The notes: generated from the letters alone by a model not told the origin. 64,000 bases of DNA from Phytophthora colocasiae (GCA_018806915.1 JAGKQI010000064.1:992001-1056000), one strand, 5' to 3'; shown: positions 1 to 11,163, counted from the first letter of the stretch. Made by a program: numbers and translations.

Positions 1-407
1 GGCTCATCTCGTGCATGTTTTCGTGGAATGGCCACGACAATACAAATATCAATACAATAAGAACGTCGTAACTTACGACGAAAAATTAGTGGTTCCTGCA
101 CGCGTTTTCTGGTAACGGAGGGGTTAAAGTTTGGACTTCCATTAAGCGTACCAGCAGCAGCCATGCTTTTCTGATGCTGCCAAACTTTGCATTTAAAGGG
201 CATGTCCTTGTTCACCTGGATGGCGTGTAAGTAGTCTTCATCGGGGCCAAATCGCTTGGGGAGTGTAGCAGAGCGATCCACAGCGGGGATAATTTCGTTT
301 GCCGAGTGATCATCTCCGTCATCCGCACCTCCGTTCTTGTAGTTTGTGTCTAGCGCGGTCGCCTCTTGCCCAGACGATAGCGCGGGGGAGAGTGTGGAGA
401 GCGCCAT
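1..407 (-). CDS. Partial ORF with Myb/SANT-like segment, cut by window edge
   Basis: An open frame runs on the minus strand from an ATG at 407 out of the window. Its middle part (about 270 down to 80) reads like the SANT/Myb-like segment common in Phytophthora repeat proteins: a KRFGPDEDYLHAI stretch, then a Cys-Lys-Val-Trp block and NGSPNFNPSVTRKRVQE, which looks like the end of a DNA-binding helix. After that the frame becomes poor and hydrophobic, so a frameshift or intron near position 60 is likely. Such proteins usually occur in many copies and may be transposon-derived. No signal peptide is seen. The family call rests on pattern memory only, and the fragment may be a pseudogene. Confidence 0.3.
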   Translation of the reverse strand, partial: MALSTLSPALSSGQEATALDTNYKNGGADDGDDHSANEIIPAVDRSATLPKRFGPDEDYLHAIQVNKDMPFKCKVWQHQKSMAAAGTLNGSPNFNPSVTRKRVQEPLIFRRKLRRSYCIDICIVVAIPRKHARDE

Positions 408-929
408 GATCGAGTTCGAATTCTTTGCGATCTTCGAGCGGTGCGAGGCTAGACCTGTAGAACTTAGTGCAGCTCTTCTACATCAAAAACTGGAGAATTT
501 CATCATAGACAGATTTCCACAACCTACATCGTTGTGGGATACGAAGCCTCCGTTGGCGGTATTTCCAACATGGATGTTGGAACGAAAGGTCGTGGCCGGA
601 AGTGATTAGTAAGCAGCTATAATTTTGCACCTTTTACGCGTGTCGTTCCCGCAACCAACAACCAACATCCGCTCCGAAAGGTCTCTAATGTGCAACTTCT
701 CCTCGTGATTGCCGCGAAGTACGTCTGTCCCGGTAAGGCAGGGGACCCAGTGACTCGCGGAGAGATCGTCTTCTTCGCGCCTTATTCCTTCTTCGGCGCT
801 GGTCGTCTGCTTCGCGCGGGTTGTCTGCTTCGCGTGGGTCGTCTGCTTCGCCATCAGCTTTCCTTTCGTCGTGGTGCTTCTGGTGCAAAAGTTGAAGTGA
901 GCAGCCATCAGCCGCCGTCTTGCAGTCAG
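408..929. other. Gap with no convincing gene
   Basis: Overlapping ORFs on both strands between 606 and 968 are low-complexity products of the short tandem repeat at 802-853. I see no domain, intron boundary or start context that supports a gene here. Confidence 0.5.
802..853. repeat. 18-bp tandem repeat, about 3 copies
   Basis: Three imperfect head-to-tail copies of an 18-bp unit (GTCGTCTGCTTCGCGCGG and variants) lie at 802-819, 820-837 and 838-853. They generate the repeated Lys-Gln-Thr-Thr and Arg-Glu-Ala-Asp residues in the overlapping spurious ORFs. Confidence 0.8.
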
Positions 930-1328
930 TCAACCAATCAGAGGGAGAGGTATGACATTCACTCCTGATGGAATACTAAGTTAGTACCGTAAGTTCTATT
1001 GGCTGGCTAATAAGACCTGAAGTGTAAGATAGATGTACCGGTAATCCAAATGAATGAGCTTGACCATTTGAATCCGCGCCGTGACACGGAGATGCTTTCT
1101 AGGCCATTGCTTCTCCTGTACGTATTCAGGTATAGAAAGTGTCATGCTTAAGCTGCTCATACTCTTTGCAAGAACCTACCAATTGGGTCAAGAGCGCAAT
1201 TATAGCTAACTGTGGAATTTGCTGAATGCACAAGTTGTGAACACAACAATATCAAAGTCCCGTGTTCTATCAGGAGTGAATGTCATACAGGTTTCCCTTT
1301 GAGTAAACATCTCCCTCTAATTGATTAA
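930..1328. mobile_element. MITE-like element with two-part terminal inverted repeats
   Basis: A perfect 19-bp inverted repeat is seen at 951-969 and 1269-1287 (TATGACATTCACTCCTGAT and its complement). Outside it a second 18-bp inverted repeat (930-947 and 1311-1328) matches except for three C/T differences. On the right side the two repeat parts are separated by about 23 bp, on the left by 3 bp, so one end has gained about 20 bp. The roughly 400-bp element has no ORF, which fits a non-autonomous DNA transposon. I could not find a clear target site duplication. Confidence 0.6.
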
Positions 1329-1858
1329 GAAGAACCCATTAGCTGAGAACTTCGGAGAGAACTTCTAACCATGCGCGAATCAAGTTCACATGCTGGTGAA
1401 GCTACCAGCGTGTACTGCTTCAATGCACCTAATGCTTAAGTCCCCAGAACAACTGCATTGATCAACCCGGAGAAGTATGCTAAGGAATGCAACACACTGG
1501 ATGACTGGGAAGTTGATACTGTGCAGTGCTTCCACTTCTGCATCGTGTTCGATCTCGATGGAGAACAAGATCCCTTCGCCACAGCGCAGCTTCATATTAT
1601 TGACTGAACACTTTTCAGTATCGATATCTATCTATCTTCCAAGACTAAGGCATACTTATACCCAAGAAACTTGCCTGATGGACTAAAGTGATCGACACAA
1701 TTTAGACAAGTAAAGAGATCCTATTTTGTTTTCTTCTTTCTCTTCTTTTTTATGTAATCTATTCTGGGATTTATTTATTCTTGGATTGAGAATGTTCTGT
1801 AATCTTGGAGAAACGTCTGCAGTGCGTATTTTGCATACCAATAGAAAAGAGAAAAGGG
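1329..1858. other. Gap, possible short gene relic
   Basis: The plus strand at about 1451-1607 has an unbroken protein-like stretch (Asn-Pro-Glu-Lys-Tyr, then Asp-Asp-Trp and Phe-Asp-Leu-Asp-Gly) with no start and with stops directly before it. It may be a relic of a transposon gene. The rest is the upstream region of the next gene. Confidence 0.25.
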
Positions 1859-2711
1859 ATGGCGGACGTGGAGGATTCGGCGGTGAACGATTTCTTGCTC
1901 ATCCTCGAGGAGCACCGTAAGAACTGCGAGCGGCAGGGCAAATACGTGGAGGCTGAGATCGCCAAGAACCGCCTCGAGGAGCTCAAAGTGCACGAGGAAA
2001 ACCGACGAAAGGAGGCGATGCGTTCGAGACAGATTGCCGAGCGCTTGGGAGTTGAAGAGGCCCATATGCTCGAGTTTCAGCAGTTCAATCAGGTCTGGGA
2101 CCGCAAAATGGACGAGTACGAACGTAACGTGGAGGAGCTGGTGGTTAATATGCGTGAGAAACACAAGACGGAGCTGCTCGAGTTCCAGCAGAAAATGTTG
2201 GAGAAGCATCAGAAGCCAAAGTTCTCCAAGGACCTGTTGAATCTTCGACGAATTGAAGAGCATTTAGCTCGACAAAAGGAGTACGTACCAGTCTTTTAGC
2301 TACGAGAAGGAAGTATTTCCTCACCTTTAATATGTTTTGTGACTTTAGCTATGGAGAAGCTCACAAAATCAAGCTCAAATCGGACGCTCTGGAGGCTTGG
2401 GAACTCGAAAAGTGGCGTAACCTCAAGCAACAGGAAATGTTCCAGCGAGAGGTGACGTTTAAGCAGCGTCAGAAGCAGGATTTAGACGCTTTACAGAAGC
2501 GGATTCAATCTGGTCGAGAAGAGCAGAAGAAACAGCGTCAAGTTGACCTCGAAAGGTGCGAATTTATCCTTCTCCTTCTGCTGTCTCATATCTCTTACTA
2601 TTCTTCTTCAGACTCTTGCAGAGGTACCAGAACGTCAAAGCGGAGCTTCAACAGCAACAAAATCTGGAACGGATCCGTCATGAAAAATTCTCCCAGCGCG
2701 TCTCGAGATGA
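1859..2711 (+). CDS. Coiled-coil protein, three exons
   Basis: A 242-residue, mostly helical charged protein. Exons are 1859-2280, 2349-2555 and 2612-2711. Introns of 68 and 56 bp have GTACGT..TTTAG and GTGCGA..TTCAG borders and keep the frame. I chose the ATG at 1859 because it starts the well-behaved sequence; the frame is open further upstream but only from a TTG. Residues 1-140 contain DFLLILEEHRKNCERQGKY and later ARQKDYGEAHKIK, segments that look conserved across eukaryotes. It may be one of the conserved coiled-coil proteins of unknown function, perhaps flagellar, but I cannot name it. It is convergent with the small minus-strand gene downstream. Confidence 0.75.
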
Positions 2712-2923
2712 ATCTAAGACTCAAGATACTGTATCATTTAAGAGAAAAAAACTCCTTTGCAATAATTTCTGGGCCAAATATCGTCAAAGTTGCTGCAATT
2801 TCCTCCTTGTCCTCTTCTCCAATTGCACATTGCAGTTTTAGCTCTGTGCTACGCTTATTCCTTGTCCAAAAGCAGCGATCTTCTCGAACTCTTGACCTTC
2901 TTCTCCATTTTGACTGTAATTTC

Positions 2924-3064
2924 TCAGTCTCGTCGCACCGCCTTGAACGCCTTCTTGTTCTGCAGTACCATATACACCATAGGCAGCACCACACCCACCA
3001 ACAGGATCAAGAACCCAGCCACATACGCGCCAGAGCCGTAGGAGACCGACACCACTTCATCCAT
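2924..3064 (-). CDS. 46-residue single-span membrane protein
   Basis: A short minus-strand frame from the ATG at 3064 to a TGA at 2924-2926. The product has a polar N-terminus (MDEVVSVSYGSG), one hydrophobic segment at about residues 14-34 (VAGFLILLVGVVLPMVYMVL) and a basic tail with several Lys/Arg. This is the layout of a small organelle or ER membrane subunit. It lies between the convergent coiled-coil gene and the divergent mitochondrial-protein gene that starts 100 bp away, so the two may share a promoter. No family is recognised, and further exons are possible. Confidence 0.55.
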   Translation of the reverse strand: MDEVVSVSYGSGAYVAGFLILLVGVVLPMVYMVLQNKKAFKAVRRD

Positions 3065-3163
3065 CTTGCTTCTTGTCAAGTGATTGGTAAAAAAGAACTA
3101 ATTTTCAACCAATCATATCTGTTATTTTAATCACTAAGCACTTTTAGCCACACACTACCAAGA

Positions 3164-4016
3164 ATGCTAGGTCGATCATTAATCCGCACGCTGCAGCGCA
3201 GTTCTCGCCTCCTATCGACTGCATCTGCGCCTCCTAATGCAGCTGTAACGAAGGCTAAAGGCCCTCCTTTCGCCCGGTACTTTTGGTACACGACAGGCAT
3301 CATGATTGGCCTCCCTGGAGCTGTTGGCGCTGTGTTTGTGTACAATTTACAGACGGATGACGAGTTCTACAACCATTTTAACGACCGGTTTCCGGATCTG
3401 ATTGATGCAATTAACGAGTTTGTACCGCTGAATGAGTCGCTATTGGAGTTGGCTAAGCGTGAAGACATTGGACCCATCGGGTCCACTGAAGACCTTATCA
3501 ATGAGAGTATGCAGACATAAAATATTGTTGTTTTACTGGGAATTAATCGTTTCTGTTGTATATTTTGCAGCGGTGACGGTGTTAGTGGAGCTGCAATCAG
3601 GTGCAAAGGTTCGCTTCGAAGTTTCGGGCTCATCCAGTCAAGAGGAGATCGAGAAACTGGCGCTGGAGCAGTCAGAGAACGACCGTGTGGTTGCTATCAC
3701 GTTTGTAGAGGAAGGAGAGGAAGAGGAGAAGAGCAACAAACAGAAGGCTCCTACTGCACAGGAAGCTTGGCCTCCCGCTCCTCGTGTGACGTGGGGAAGT
3801 GCTGCAGCTCAGAAGAAGCAGCAGAAGCCTGCGGATTCCGTGAAGGAACTCCGGTTGCAGATCGAAGAGATCCGCGCCAAACAGGCTGCGCTAGAGGAAG
3901 CTAAGTACGCCGGACGCGACATCGATGAAGCGGACGAGGAGATCGCAGCGCTGGAAGAGCGTAAGCTCGCACTTGAGGAGCAGCTTCCGCGCAAACGCTT
4001 CCTGTGGATCTTCTAA
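3164..4016 (+). CDS. Probable mitochondrial single-span membrane protein
   Basis: Two exons (3164-3506, 3571-4016) joined across a 64-bp GTATGC..TTTGCAG intron give 262 residues. The N-terminus is rich in Arg/Ser/Leu with no acidic residue (MLGRSLIRTLQRSSRLLSTA), typical of a mitochondrial presequence. A membrane span follows at about residues 44-60 (GIMIGLPGAVGAVFVYN). The middle contains a beta-type segment (TVTVLVELQSG) and the C-terminal 100 residues are an acidic, then charged coiled coil ending RKRFLWIF. It is likely an inner-membrane protein with one soluble side. I do not recognise the family. Confidence 0.7.
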
Positions 4017-4216
4017 TGTGGCTTTTGAAATGGCCACCAGGTATTTTAATACCAGGTACTGATCTGACGTGGTCGGAAGGTTTCAAGAGCATTTTTAGCG
4101 TTTCTGGCTGGTCTTAACGTACTCATGACTTGTAGAAGCTGTTCCTTTCACGTTTGACATCGCTATTTCAAGGTATTTCGGCGCCGTTCTTTAATATACA
4201 ACTGTAGTAGACGATC

Positions 4217-6541
4217 ATGGGCACGTTCGAGTTGTTCTCGAGCTCCTATTGTGCCAACAAGAACTCGTGTGTGTTGGTGGATGCGTGGCTCGAGCTGTTT
4301 TTATGTTTTTGTAGTTTCTTGGTGATCTGCGCTTTACTGGTGGCTTCTCGGTGTTGTTGGCTCTGTGGACGACAACGCAGAACTCAAGAGACCAATGAAC
4401 GGCATAACTCTTTAGTACGACGGGTTTTGAATGGAACAACACGAGGTTTTGGGTGGAGAATGCGTCGTTTATTGCGGAAATGCGGCATCCGAGTGGCTGG
4501 TCGAACGTCTCCCTTACCCATGGCAGTGATCAAGAAAGATGCCACTGCTGCACGTATCCACGGACATAAGAACTCGCAACAACAAGGTGAAGCTTTTATC
4601 CTGCAGACACAACGAATGTACCACATGGACTTCGCTCAGTCCCCTCCGTTAGAAGAGGGGGCGACTGAAGAATCCCATCCTCACGTTCCCCCATTGATAT
4701 TCCCACAGGATGAACGCAGGGTGATGCCTATTGTCATTGGAGGGGAGAAGCCAGCAGTAGTTCGCTCTGGTTCAGTGGTGGTGAAGAAGAGAGACCCAAG
4801 TAAGCACATGCTGTCAGCTCAAATGACTCGCCAACGGTCAAAAAGCGCCATGCATCCCCCCAAGTCCAAGGTGAGCGACAAAGTTCGAGCAGTTTCCATC
4901 TCAGTATCACGCAGTTCACGCAACGTATTGGCCTCTGCTGGGATTTCCACTCCGAAAGTTGTCAAAAGGAGTAGCCGAGGAAGTGGAAGTCGAACAGACT
5001 CGACGGATTCAATGGTATCATCAGATCACGGGCGCTCGAACTCATTCAAGAAGAAGTTCCAGATCTTCAAGAAGCGAACACCATCTCGCGCTCAACCGCA
5101 CGTTTTGTTCAACGAGCCTTCGTACGAGACGAAGAATGGAATGGCCGAGCTTTCGCCTGAAGACCGAGCGGAGAACGAGCGAAGAGCGAGTATGCAGCTC
5201 CGAGATAAGCGACGAGTGAGTGTGGGGGTGAGTTCCCACGTCCAGTTCCAAGTTGGAGGAGACCAGGCTTCTGTGTATGAAGTAAAACTACGAGAAGTGA
5301 ATCTGGTGAAACGTTTAGCTTCAGGTCCTCTGAGTGAAGTTTACGCTGCGATCTGGCGAGACACAAAAGTGGGCGTGAAGTTACTCATGCCGAGAGAAGG
5401 AGTTGTGGATAATTTGGAGGAAGCTGTGAAGAATTTCCGTCGTGAAATTTGGGTGATGCACGCTCTCAAACACCCGAATATCGTGAAATTGCTCGGTGCA
5501 AGCCTCACACAGAGCTGTTACGTGCTGATAATGGAGTATATGCCCAATGGCTCCCTGTATGAATATCTACGAGACGCAGCCAATTTCTTCCCGCACCAAC
5601 TGGTCGTTACCAGTGCTTTTGACATCGCTTCGGGTATGGCGCATATCCATGCTTGCGATGTCTTACAGCGAGATCTGAAGTCCAAGAATTGTCTGTTGTC
5701 GGAGAATCTCGTGGTTAAAGTGTCGGATTTTGGTCTCGCTCGCTTCCGGAGTCTCCAATACGGCCCTTACACTTGGGTTGGCACTCCGTTCTGGGCAGCA
5801 CCGGAAGTCATTCGGCACGAGCCTTACGACGAGAAAGCGGACGTTTACTCGTACGGGATCGTGTTGTGGGAGCTGGTAGAGCGTAAAGACCCTTACGACA
5901 ACCTCAACGCTTTCCAAGTTCCACTTCAAGTGGCAAATGAAGGCTTAAGACCTGCCGATTTCTCCAGACCAGGACCTCTAGGACTGGAACAGTTGATGCG
6001 TCAGTGCTGGGATGCCGATCCAGAGCAACGACCTTCCTTCGCTGACATCTCCCAGACTTTGGGCACTTGGCTTCGAACCCAAAGCTGTGAAGGAGACGAT
6101 TCTTCAGCTAAAAATCTGTTGGAAAACGATGGCAGTGTCGATCTCTCTGTACATATTCAACGTGGCCAAATCACTGCGACACAAGCAGAACTGCATCGGT
6201 TTGCCGAATCTCACGACGCCAATGAGAAGGTCATTCCTATCACTTTGTCTTCACTTCGTAAAGGTCTTTCAACTTCGAGACTGCAACGTGCACGTTCTAC
6301 CAAGCACGAGATGACAGCGAGTGAGATTGAGGAACTACGAATCAACAGTACACTTGGTATCCCAGGACTCGAAGAGTACGGCTCGTATGGTCGAGTTCAT
6401 TCCATTGACAAAATTCACAGAAGTCCCAGGGGGAGAAGTCCGTTCATCAATGCTTCTCAACTTGAAGTTAATGTGAACGAGAGCCACGACGACGAGAAAG
6501 ATGTCGAAGAAGCGATCAATCGGACCATTGAGCTTGGTTAG
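4217..6541 (+). CDS. TKL-type protein kinase with one membrane span and altered HRD motif
   Basis: A 774-residue uninterrupted ORF. A single hydrophobic segment sits at residues 24-44, followed by Cys and Arg residues, so the kinase probably faces the cytosol. Residues 60-340 are long, basic and Ser-rich, probably disordered. The kinase domain is at about 350-620: a weak glycine loop (LASGPLSEVYAAIW), the ATP lysine K388 in GVKLL, DFG at D504-G506 and a PFWAAPEV activation-loop end. The catalytic-loop His is replaced: the sequence is VLQRDLKSKNCLL, giving QRD with Q484. The Asp and Asn are kept, so activity is plausible. Tyrosine-kinase-like kinases of this layout are numerous in oomycetes. 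The last 130 residues are polar. Confidence 0.85.
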   Translation: MGTFELFSSSYCANKNSCVLVDAWLELFLCFCSFLVICALLVASRCCWLCGRQRRTQETNERHNSLVRRVLNGTTRGFGWRMRRLLRKCGIRVAGRTSPLPMAVIKKDATAARIHGHKNSQQQGEAFILQTQRMYHMDFAQSPPLEEGATEESHPHVPPLIFPQDERRVMPIVIGGEKPAVVRSGSVVVKKRDPSKHMLSAQMTRQRSKSAMHPPKSKVSDKVRAVSISVSRSSRNVLASAGISTPKVVKRSSRGSGSRTDSTDSMVSSDHGRSNSFKKKFQIFKKRTPSRAQPHVLFNEPSYETKNGMAELSPEDRAENERRASMQLRDKRRVSVGVSSHVQFQVGGDQASVYEVKLREVNLVKRLASGPLSEVYAAIWRDTKVGVKLLMPREGVVDNLEEAVKNFRREIWVMHALKHPNIVKLLGASLTQSCYVLIMEYMPNGSLYEYLRDAANFFPHQLVVTSAFDIASGMAHIHACDVLQRDLKSKNCLLSENLVVKVSDFGLARFRSLQYGPYTWVGTPFWAAPEVIRHEPYDEKADVYSYGIVLWELVERKDPYDNLNAFQVPLQVANEGLRPADFSRPGPLGLEQLMRQCWDADPEQRPSFADISQTLGTWLRTQSCEGDDSSAKNLLENDGSVDLSVHIQRGQITATQAELHRFAESHDANEKVIPITLSSLRKGLSTSRLQRARSTKHEMTASEIEELRINSTLGIPGLEEYGSYGRVHSIDKIHRSPRGRSPFINASQLEVNVNESHDDEKDVEEAINRTIELG

Positions 6542-6600
6542 AACCGGCAAAAAGTATTTATTGAGTAGGTTGACAGTGTTTTGGACAATTCGTACAGTAT

Positions 6601-8772
6601 TTACTTGAACCTGCGAGCTTGGACGTCGCTGGGAGGTTCTGACTGCGGCTCCGACAGCGCATTGGACTCTTGCGAGACTGGTGGCTGCGATACAGTGAAG
6701 GTGGCGGTGGATTTTCCTCCGTAGCTGCTGAAAGACAGTAAACTTCGGCTGCTGTTGGTGTGGAGAAGGTAGTTCTGCAACAAACGTTGGTAGTATTCGT
6801 CGTCAAGAGGAGCTGCTGACTCCTTGGGCTTCTGGATCAACGTAGAAGAACGTGGCAACCAGAAGCTGCTCTGAGTTTGGAAAGTGTGAGATCCACGACG
6901 CTCCAATGATGCCTGAGCTTGTGTCTGCGTCTGTCTCGAAGCAGTGGGGGCTGCATGGCGGAAGCTCTGGTTGTGAGTGAGGAGGCTGTGGCCTGAAGGG
7001 TATCGTCCGAGTTGAAGTGAGTTGATCTGGTTGGTCGAAGTGGAGCCTAAGTCTGCCGAGTTGAAGGATCGTAGTGACATCCCTGCATTTGAAGAAGACA
7101 TTCCAGAGACAACAGACGCATTTCCCCGTAGAATCTGGTAGTGCTCTAGCACTTCCAGCATGGTGCTAGGGGTCATCAAGTCCTCTTCTTCTTCATGTCC
7201 GGCGATCTCCGGTTGTACGTACGCACGTTTCTTCGGTCTGGCATTCAGACTCAGTCGGTGTTGTTGAAGCTTCTCGGATTCAAGCGAGGATAACGCCGAG
7301 ATGGAGGATAGTTCAGCTGCAAGAAGCCTCTCCGTCACAGCAGCAGGCACTGCAGGAGCTTGTTGTGCACCAGCTTGGTGTGGAATGGATCCGTCCGTAA
7401 TGGTCGACGCTGTAATGGTAGGACGGAAAATGGTCGGAGCACGTTTACGCTTCTTCGCCAGTCGCTTGATCAGTCGAGCGTTGATGGTAGCTCCAGAAGG
7501 GATCACAGCACACACACAAGCCAGACAGAAAGTCTCCGTACACGGTCCTGACGTTAAACCTGCTGTAGAACTCCCTCCATTGCCGTGATAATGGGCACAG
7601 AAGATCGGTTTAGTGACACGACATGTCCTGCAACAGGGTTTCCAGCAGGCTCGACAATTCCTTGGTGCGTCCCAGAAAAACAGAGATCTAGCGCACACCC
7701 CACAGCGTTGTCTGGAGTTGCAATTGTCAGTAATTGCCTGCTTTTGACCGACCAAAAGCAGTGACAAATTCTTGGCCTGACCACTTTGAACCGTATTAGC
7801 CATCGACGTGAGCCATTCAGCGATACAATTGTCGCCGAACACAGGCGGTAAGCGGCCACTGGGGTTAAATTGACCATGTGCGAACATGGCCACTCGATCA
7901 TCCCCCACCTGCTTGAAAACGATAGCCAACGAGATGAATCCACGCACGAAATGACCCGATCCAGACCCGACCGAGCTGGCACTTCGACTTCTGGTCTGAT
8001 GGCTCTGACTTAATGGAGGCCACGTAGCTCCTATGGGTGCAGAGGTATCGAAAGTATTGAGATTGATCTCGTCTGCCAACGGGTCGATGGAATGAATGAC
8101 CATATAACCCATATCTTCGCCCACGTCGTCTTTCACCACGTCCATCTTCTTAAAACAGAGGAAATCTCGATGTTTACAGATCCCGAGACTTGGCAGCTTG
8201 AGTGCCATCCAAATAATCCCTGCGAACTGAAAAGGTTTGGCTTCTGTGCTACTTTTGTCCACCTGGACAACTCGAGTGTCAAGGGATCGAGGACTTAACA
8301 ACATCTGGAGGACCTTTGCTGTCCTCGTAGTGTCCGCATACAAGCCGTTCATCACGTCACCGAGAGAGCCATGAACTGTGCCAATAGCTTGTACCGTCGA
8401 CGTCCGTTCCTGCCGTGTTTTCAGTCGATAAACACGGATATCGCTGCTCTCTCGCAGCATTTTCCATTGTCGAGCTTCCACCGCTGCGATTCGACCGGGA
8501 GAAGCTGTTCTGGAAAGCTCGTGACTCAATAAATTCAATGGAGAGCGACTGAGTCTCAATCTGGAGCGACGTTCACGTTCCTGACGCTCTCGGAAGAGTT
8601 GCAACGTGGCTTCCAGCCTATGGTTACATTGTTGATGATACCGTCGAAGACGTGCAGTGGTCACATCATTAACCACCGGGTGGAAGGGATCCCGTGGTGT
8701 TTCGTCCTCCATGTCGAACGTGAAGGTTGAGACGAGTCCATTGCTCACCGGCGGAGGACAAACGTCCGTCAT
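6601..8772 (-). CDS. START-like and FYVE-like zinc finger protein
   Basis: The frame is open from 8925, but that codon is TTG; the first in-frame ATG is at 8772, giving 723 residues. Residues about 100-340 (WKMLRESSDIRVYRLKTRQ, then DVMNGLYADTT and a Lys/Phe-rich region) match the START-like domain typical of oomycete lipid-binding proteins. A FYVE-like Cys cluster follows around residues 355-420: RCGVCARSL, CRACWKPCCRTC and later ETFCLACVCAV. The C-terminal part is Ser/Gln-rich. START-FYVE-like proteins form a large oomycete family thought to bind membrane lipids. The gene is convergent with the TKL kinase gene (59 bp apart). Confidence 0.75.
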   Translation of the reverse strand: MTDVCPPPVSNGLVSTFTFDMEDETPRDPFHPVVNDVTTARLRRYHQQCNHRLEATLQLFRERQERERRSRLRLSRSPLNLLSHELSRTASPGRIAAVEARQWKMLRESSDIRVYRLKTRQERTSTVQAIGTVHGSLGDVMNGLYADTTRTAKVLQMLLSPRSLDTRVVQVDKSSTEAKPFQFAGIIWMALKLPSLGICKHRDFLCFKKMDVVKDDVGEDMGYMVIHSIDPLADEINLNTFDTSAPIGATWPPLSQSHQTRSRSASSVGSGSGHFVRGFISLAIVFKQVGDDRVAMFAHGQFNPSGRLPPVFGDNCIAEWLTSMANTVQSGQAKNLSLLLVGQKQAITDNCNSRQRCGVCARSLFFWDAPRNCRACWKPCCRTCRVTKPIFCAHYHGNGGSSTAGLTSGPCTETFCLACVCAVIPSGATINARLIKRLAKKRKRAPTIFRPTITASTITDGSIPHQAGAQQAPAVPAAVTERLLAAELSSISALSSLESEKLQQHRLSLNARPKKRAYVQPEIAGHEEEEDLMTPSTMLEVLEHYQILRGNASVVSGMSSSNAGMSLRSFNSADLGSTSTNQINSLQLGRYPSGHSLLTHNQSFRHAAPTASRQTQTQAQASLERRGSHTFQTQSSFWLPRSSTLIQKPKESAAPLDDEYYQRLLQNYLLHTNSSRSLLSFSSYGGKSTATFTVSQPPVSQESNALSEPQSEPPSDVQARRFK

Positions 8773-9090
8773 GGAGCTCCAAGTGTGGCTTTTGAGGCAA
8801 ATTCCGTTGTGAGTTAGTTGCGCAGAGAGCAGGAGACTGTCGCGTCTACTCGATCGTGGAATCGACTGGGTTTCACTATGAAAGTATCGCAGGCGGGATA
8901 ACGGCAGCTGAACAGGATCTCCCAAGCTTCAGCTTAGACTCAACATGGAGCTTATGGCTCCTCCAAGGGTTTTTACGCGGAAGAGAGGGTTATATCGGAT
9001 TGTCTTATTCATTTAAAGCTAGTTGCTTCTTGGCCCCCTCTTGGTCTCACTTAATAGGCTTTGGTTGAAGCGAACGATGCACATGTATTA

Positions 9091-9592
9091 CTAGCTGATG
9101 GCAAATTTTGGGCGGGGAGGTATCGTACCCATCTTACAGGCATTCGATTGAGCCACTGGATTGCAGGCTGCTTCTCTTTCAAGCTCGGGAAAGTTGGCGA
9201 AAACGAGATCAAAAGTCTGGTCCGAGTCTGTGAGTTTGAGGACATGAAGCCCTGGCTCTTTAAGCAAAGCAAAGATCGATTTCGTCCGCTGATCGTTTGA
9301 CAAGATTGGCTGTCTTATCGTACGTGTACTGTAATCTGGTATTGTACCACCACAACGATGCAAGCTGTAATAACCCAACTCTGCTCTGCCGTTCACTTCC
9401 GCAACAGCAGCTCATCCATTTCTCACTCGACGGATCATCTGTCGTCATATCGTCACCAAGATCTCTGCCAGCGGAGCTCTTGAGCTCTCGTTGCCACGTG
9501 TAGATTGACCCATTCAACGACTTGATCGTTACAGCAGTCGCGACTAAGTAGCCTTCGCCTCTGCCGATAGCTGAACGGCGGCAATTCAGCAC
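9091..9592 (-). pseudogene. Possible decayed gene fragment
   Basis: Two overlapping minus-strand frames (9260-9592 and 9091-9396) both read like ordinary protein and would join with one frame change near 9390. The upstream half contains GEGYLVATAVTIKSLNGSIY, the downstream half VLKLTDSDQTFDLVFANF. No start ATG or splice sites make it a good gene. I do not recognise the family. Confidence 0.2.
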
Positions 9593-10622
9593 CGCAGAAT
9601 AAGTGCCCAGCTACAGCGGCAGAGTGCAAACGAAAAACGGTCGACGGTTGCACCGACATGCACGTAAGATGATTCGTGATGCTTCTCACACAGCTCCGGG
9701 TAACGGGCGACAAGTACACCGCTTGATGAAAATAAACAGCTCCAGCTTTAAGACAACACCTCTCTATGCTGTTGGTAGCTGTGGACAGCTCGCTTGTCAA
9801 TGTCAAACATCACTAGCTGGACCTTTGTTGAAGTGGACTGGATGCTACTTGGGTGGTTGCTTTGAACTTACCTGTACTCAGCTGAAAAGAAGCTTGTATC
9901 CACTAACTGCTTCAAGCTATACCTTCAACATACTATACCTTAAACGCAGGAGAAATGCTCCGCTCAATTACATGTACCCTTGCAGGTTTAGCCGACGGCG
10001 TTGAAGTTCATTCATTTTCCCAAAACAACTACAATCATTTCCATCCGGAATCAGACAAGTATCCATTTCCAAAGGTTTTTCGATTTTCACCCAATCATCA
10101 TTCCTTCCATTTCCAACCAATCACTATCCTCGACAATCCAATGGTTGCCAGCCTTTGTGACCTCTCTTCCTGCTTCATACCGTCACAGTTTGGATTTGGA
10201 AACCACCTGACGGTATGTTGCTAGTACCTCCCCCCATTTGACCCCCCCTCCAGCTCCCTACGGATCCCGATCCTCGATGCTCCTCTCGCTCCAGACGCTC
10301 AAGTGACGAGAAATCAGTCGCGTCCTGCGTGTATCAAGGATCGGATTGGACGTCAGTGGAGAAGTCCAGTCAATGGCTCTTCATTAGCGTCTGATCCGTA
10401 GGTATATGTATGATGCATGATGACTTGCCCTATGCTGCGTCAGGTTTTGAGTCTTGAGAGGAGGAAGACCCTAAGGAGATTTTTACATTGAAAATGGAAC
10501 AAAGTTGTTGATCTCCTTGGGGAGTTAGGAGCAATCTTCTTCTTCTAAAGACAAAAAAACTGACGTGGTAAGGGCAAGTTCAAGTTCTTTTGGGACTAAT
10601 TCGACCTCTTTCTCTACAGAAA
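9593..10622. other. Gap upstream of ubiquitin gene
   Basis: No supported gene. The stretch at 10010-10200 is pyrimidine/adenine-rich with repeated CCATTTCC and CCAATC words, and 10210-10290 is C-rich; this may be the promoter region of the strongly expressed ubiquitin-S27a gene. ORFs here have no recognisable content. Confidence 0.4.
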
Positions 10623-11163
<541 letters not shown>

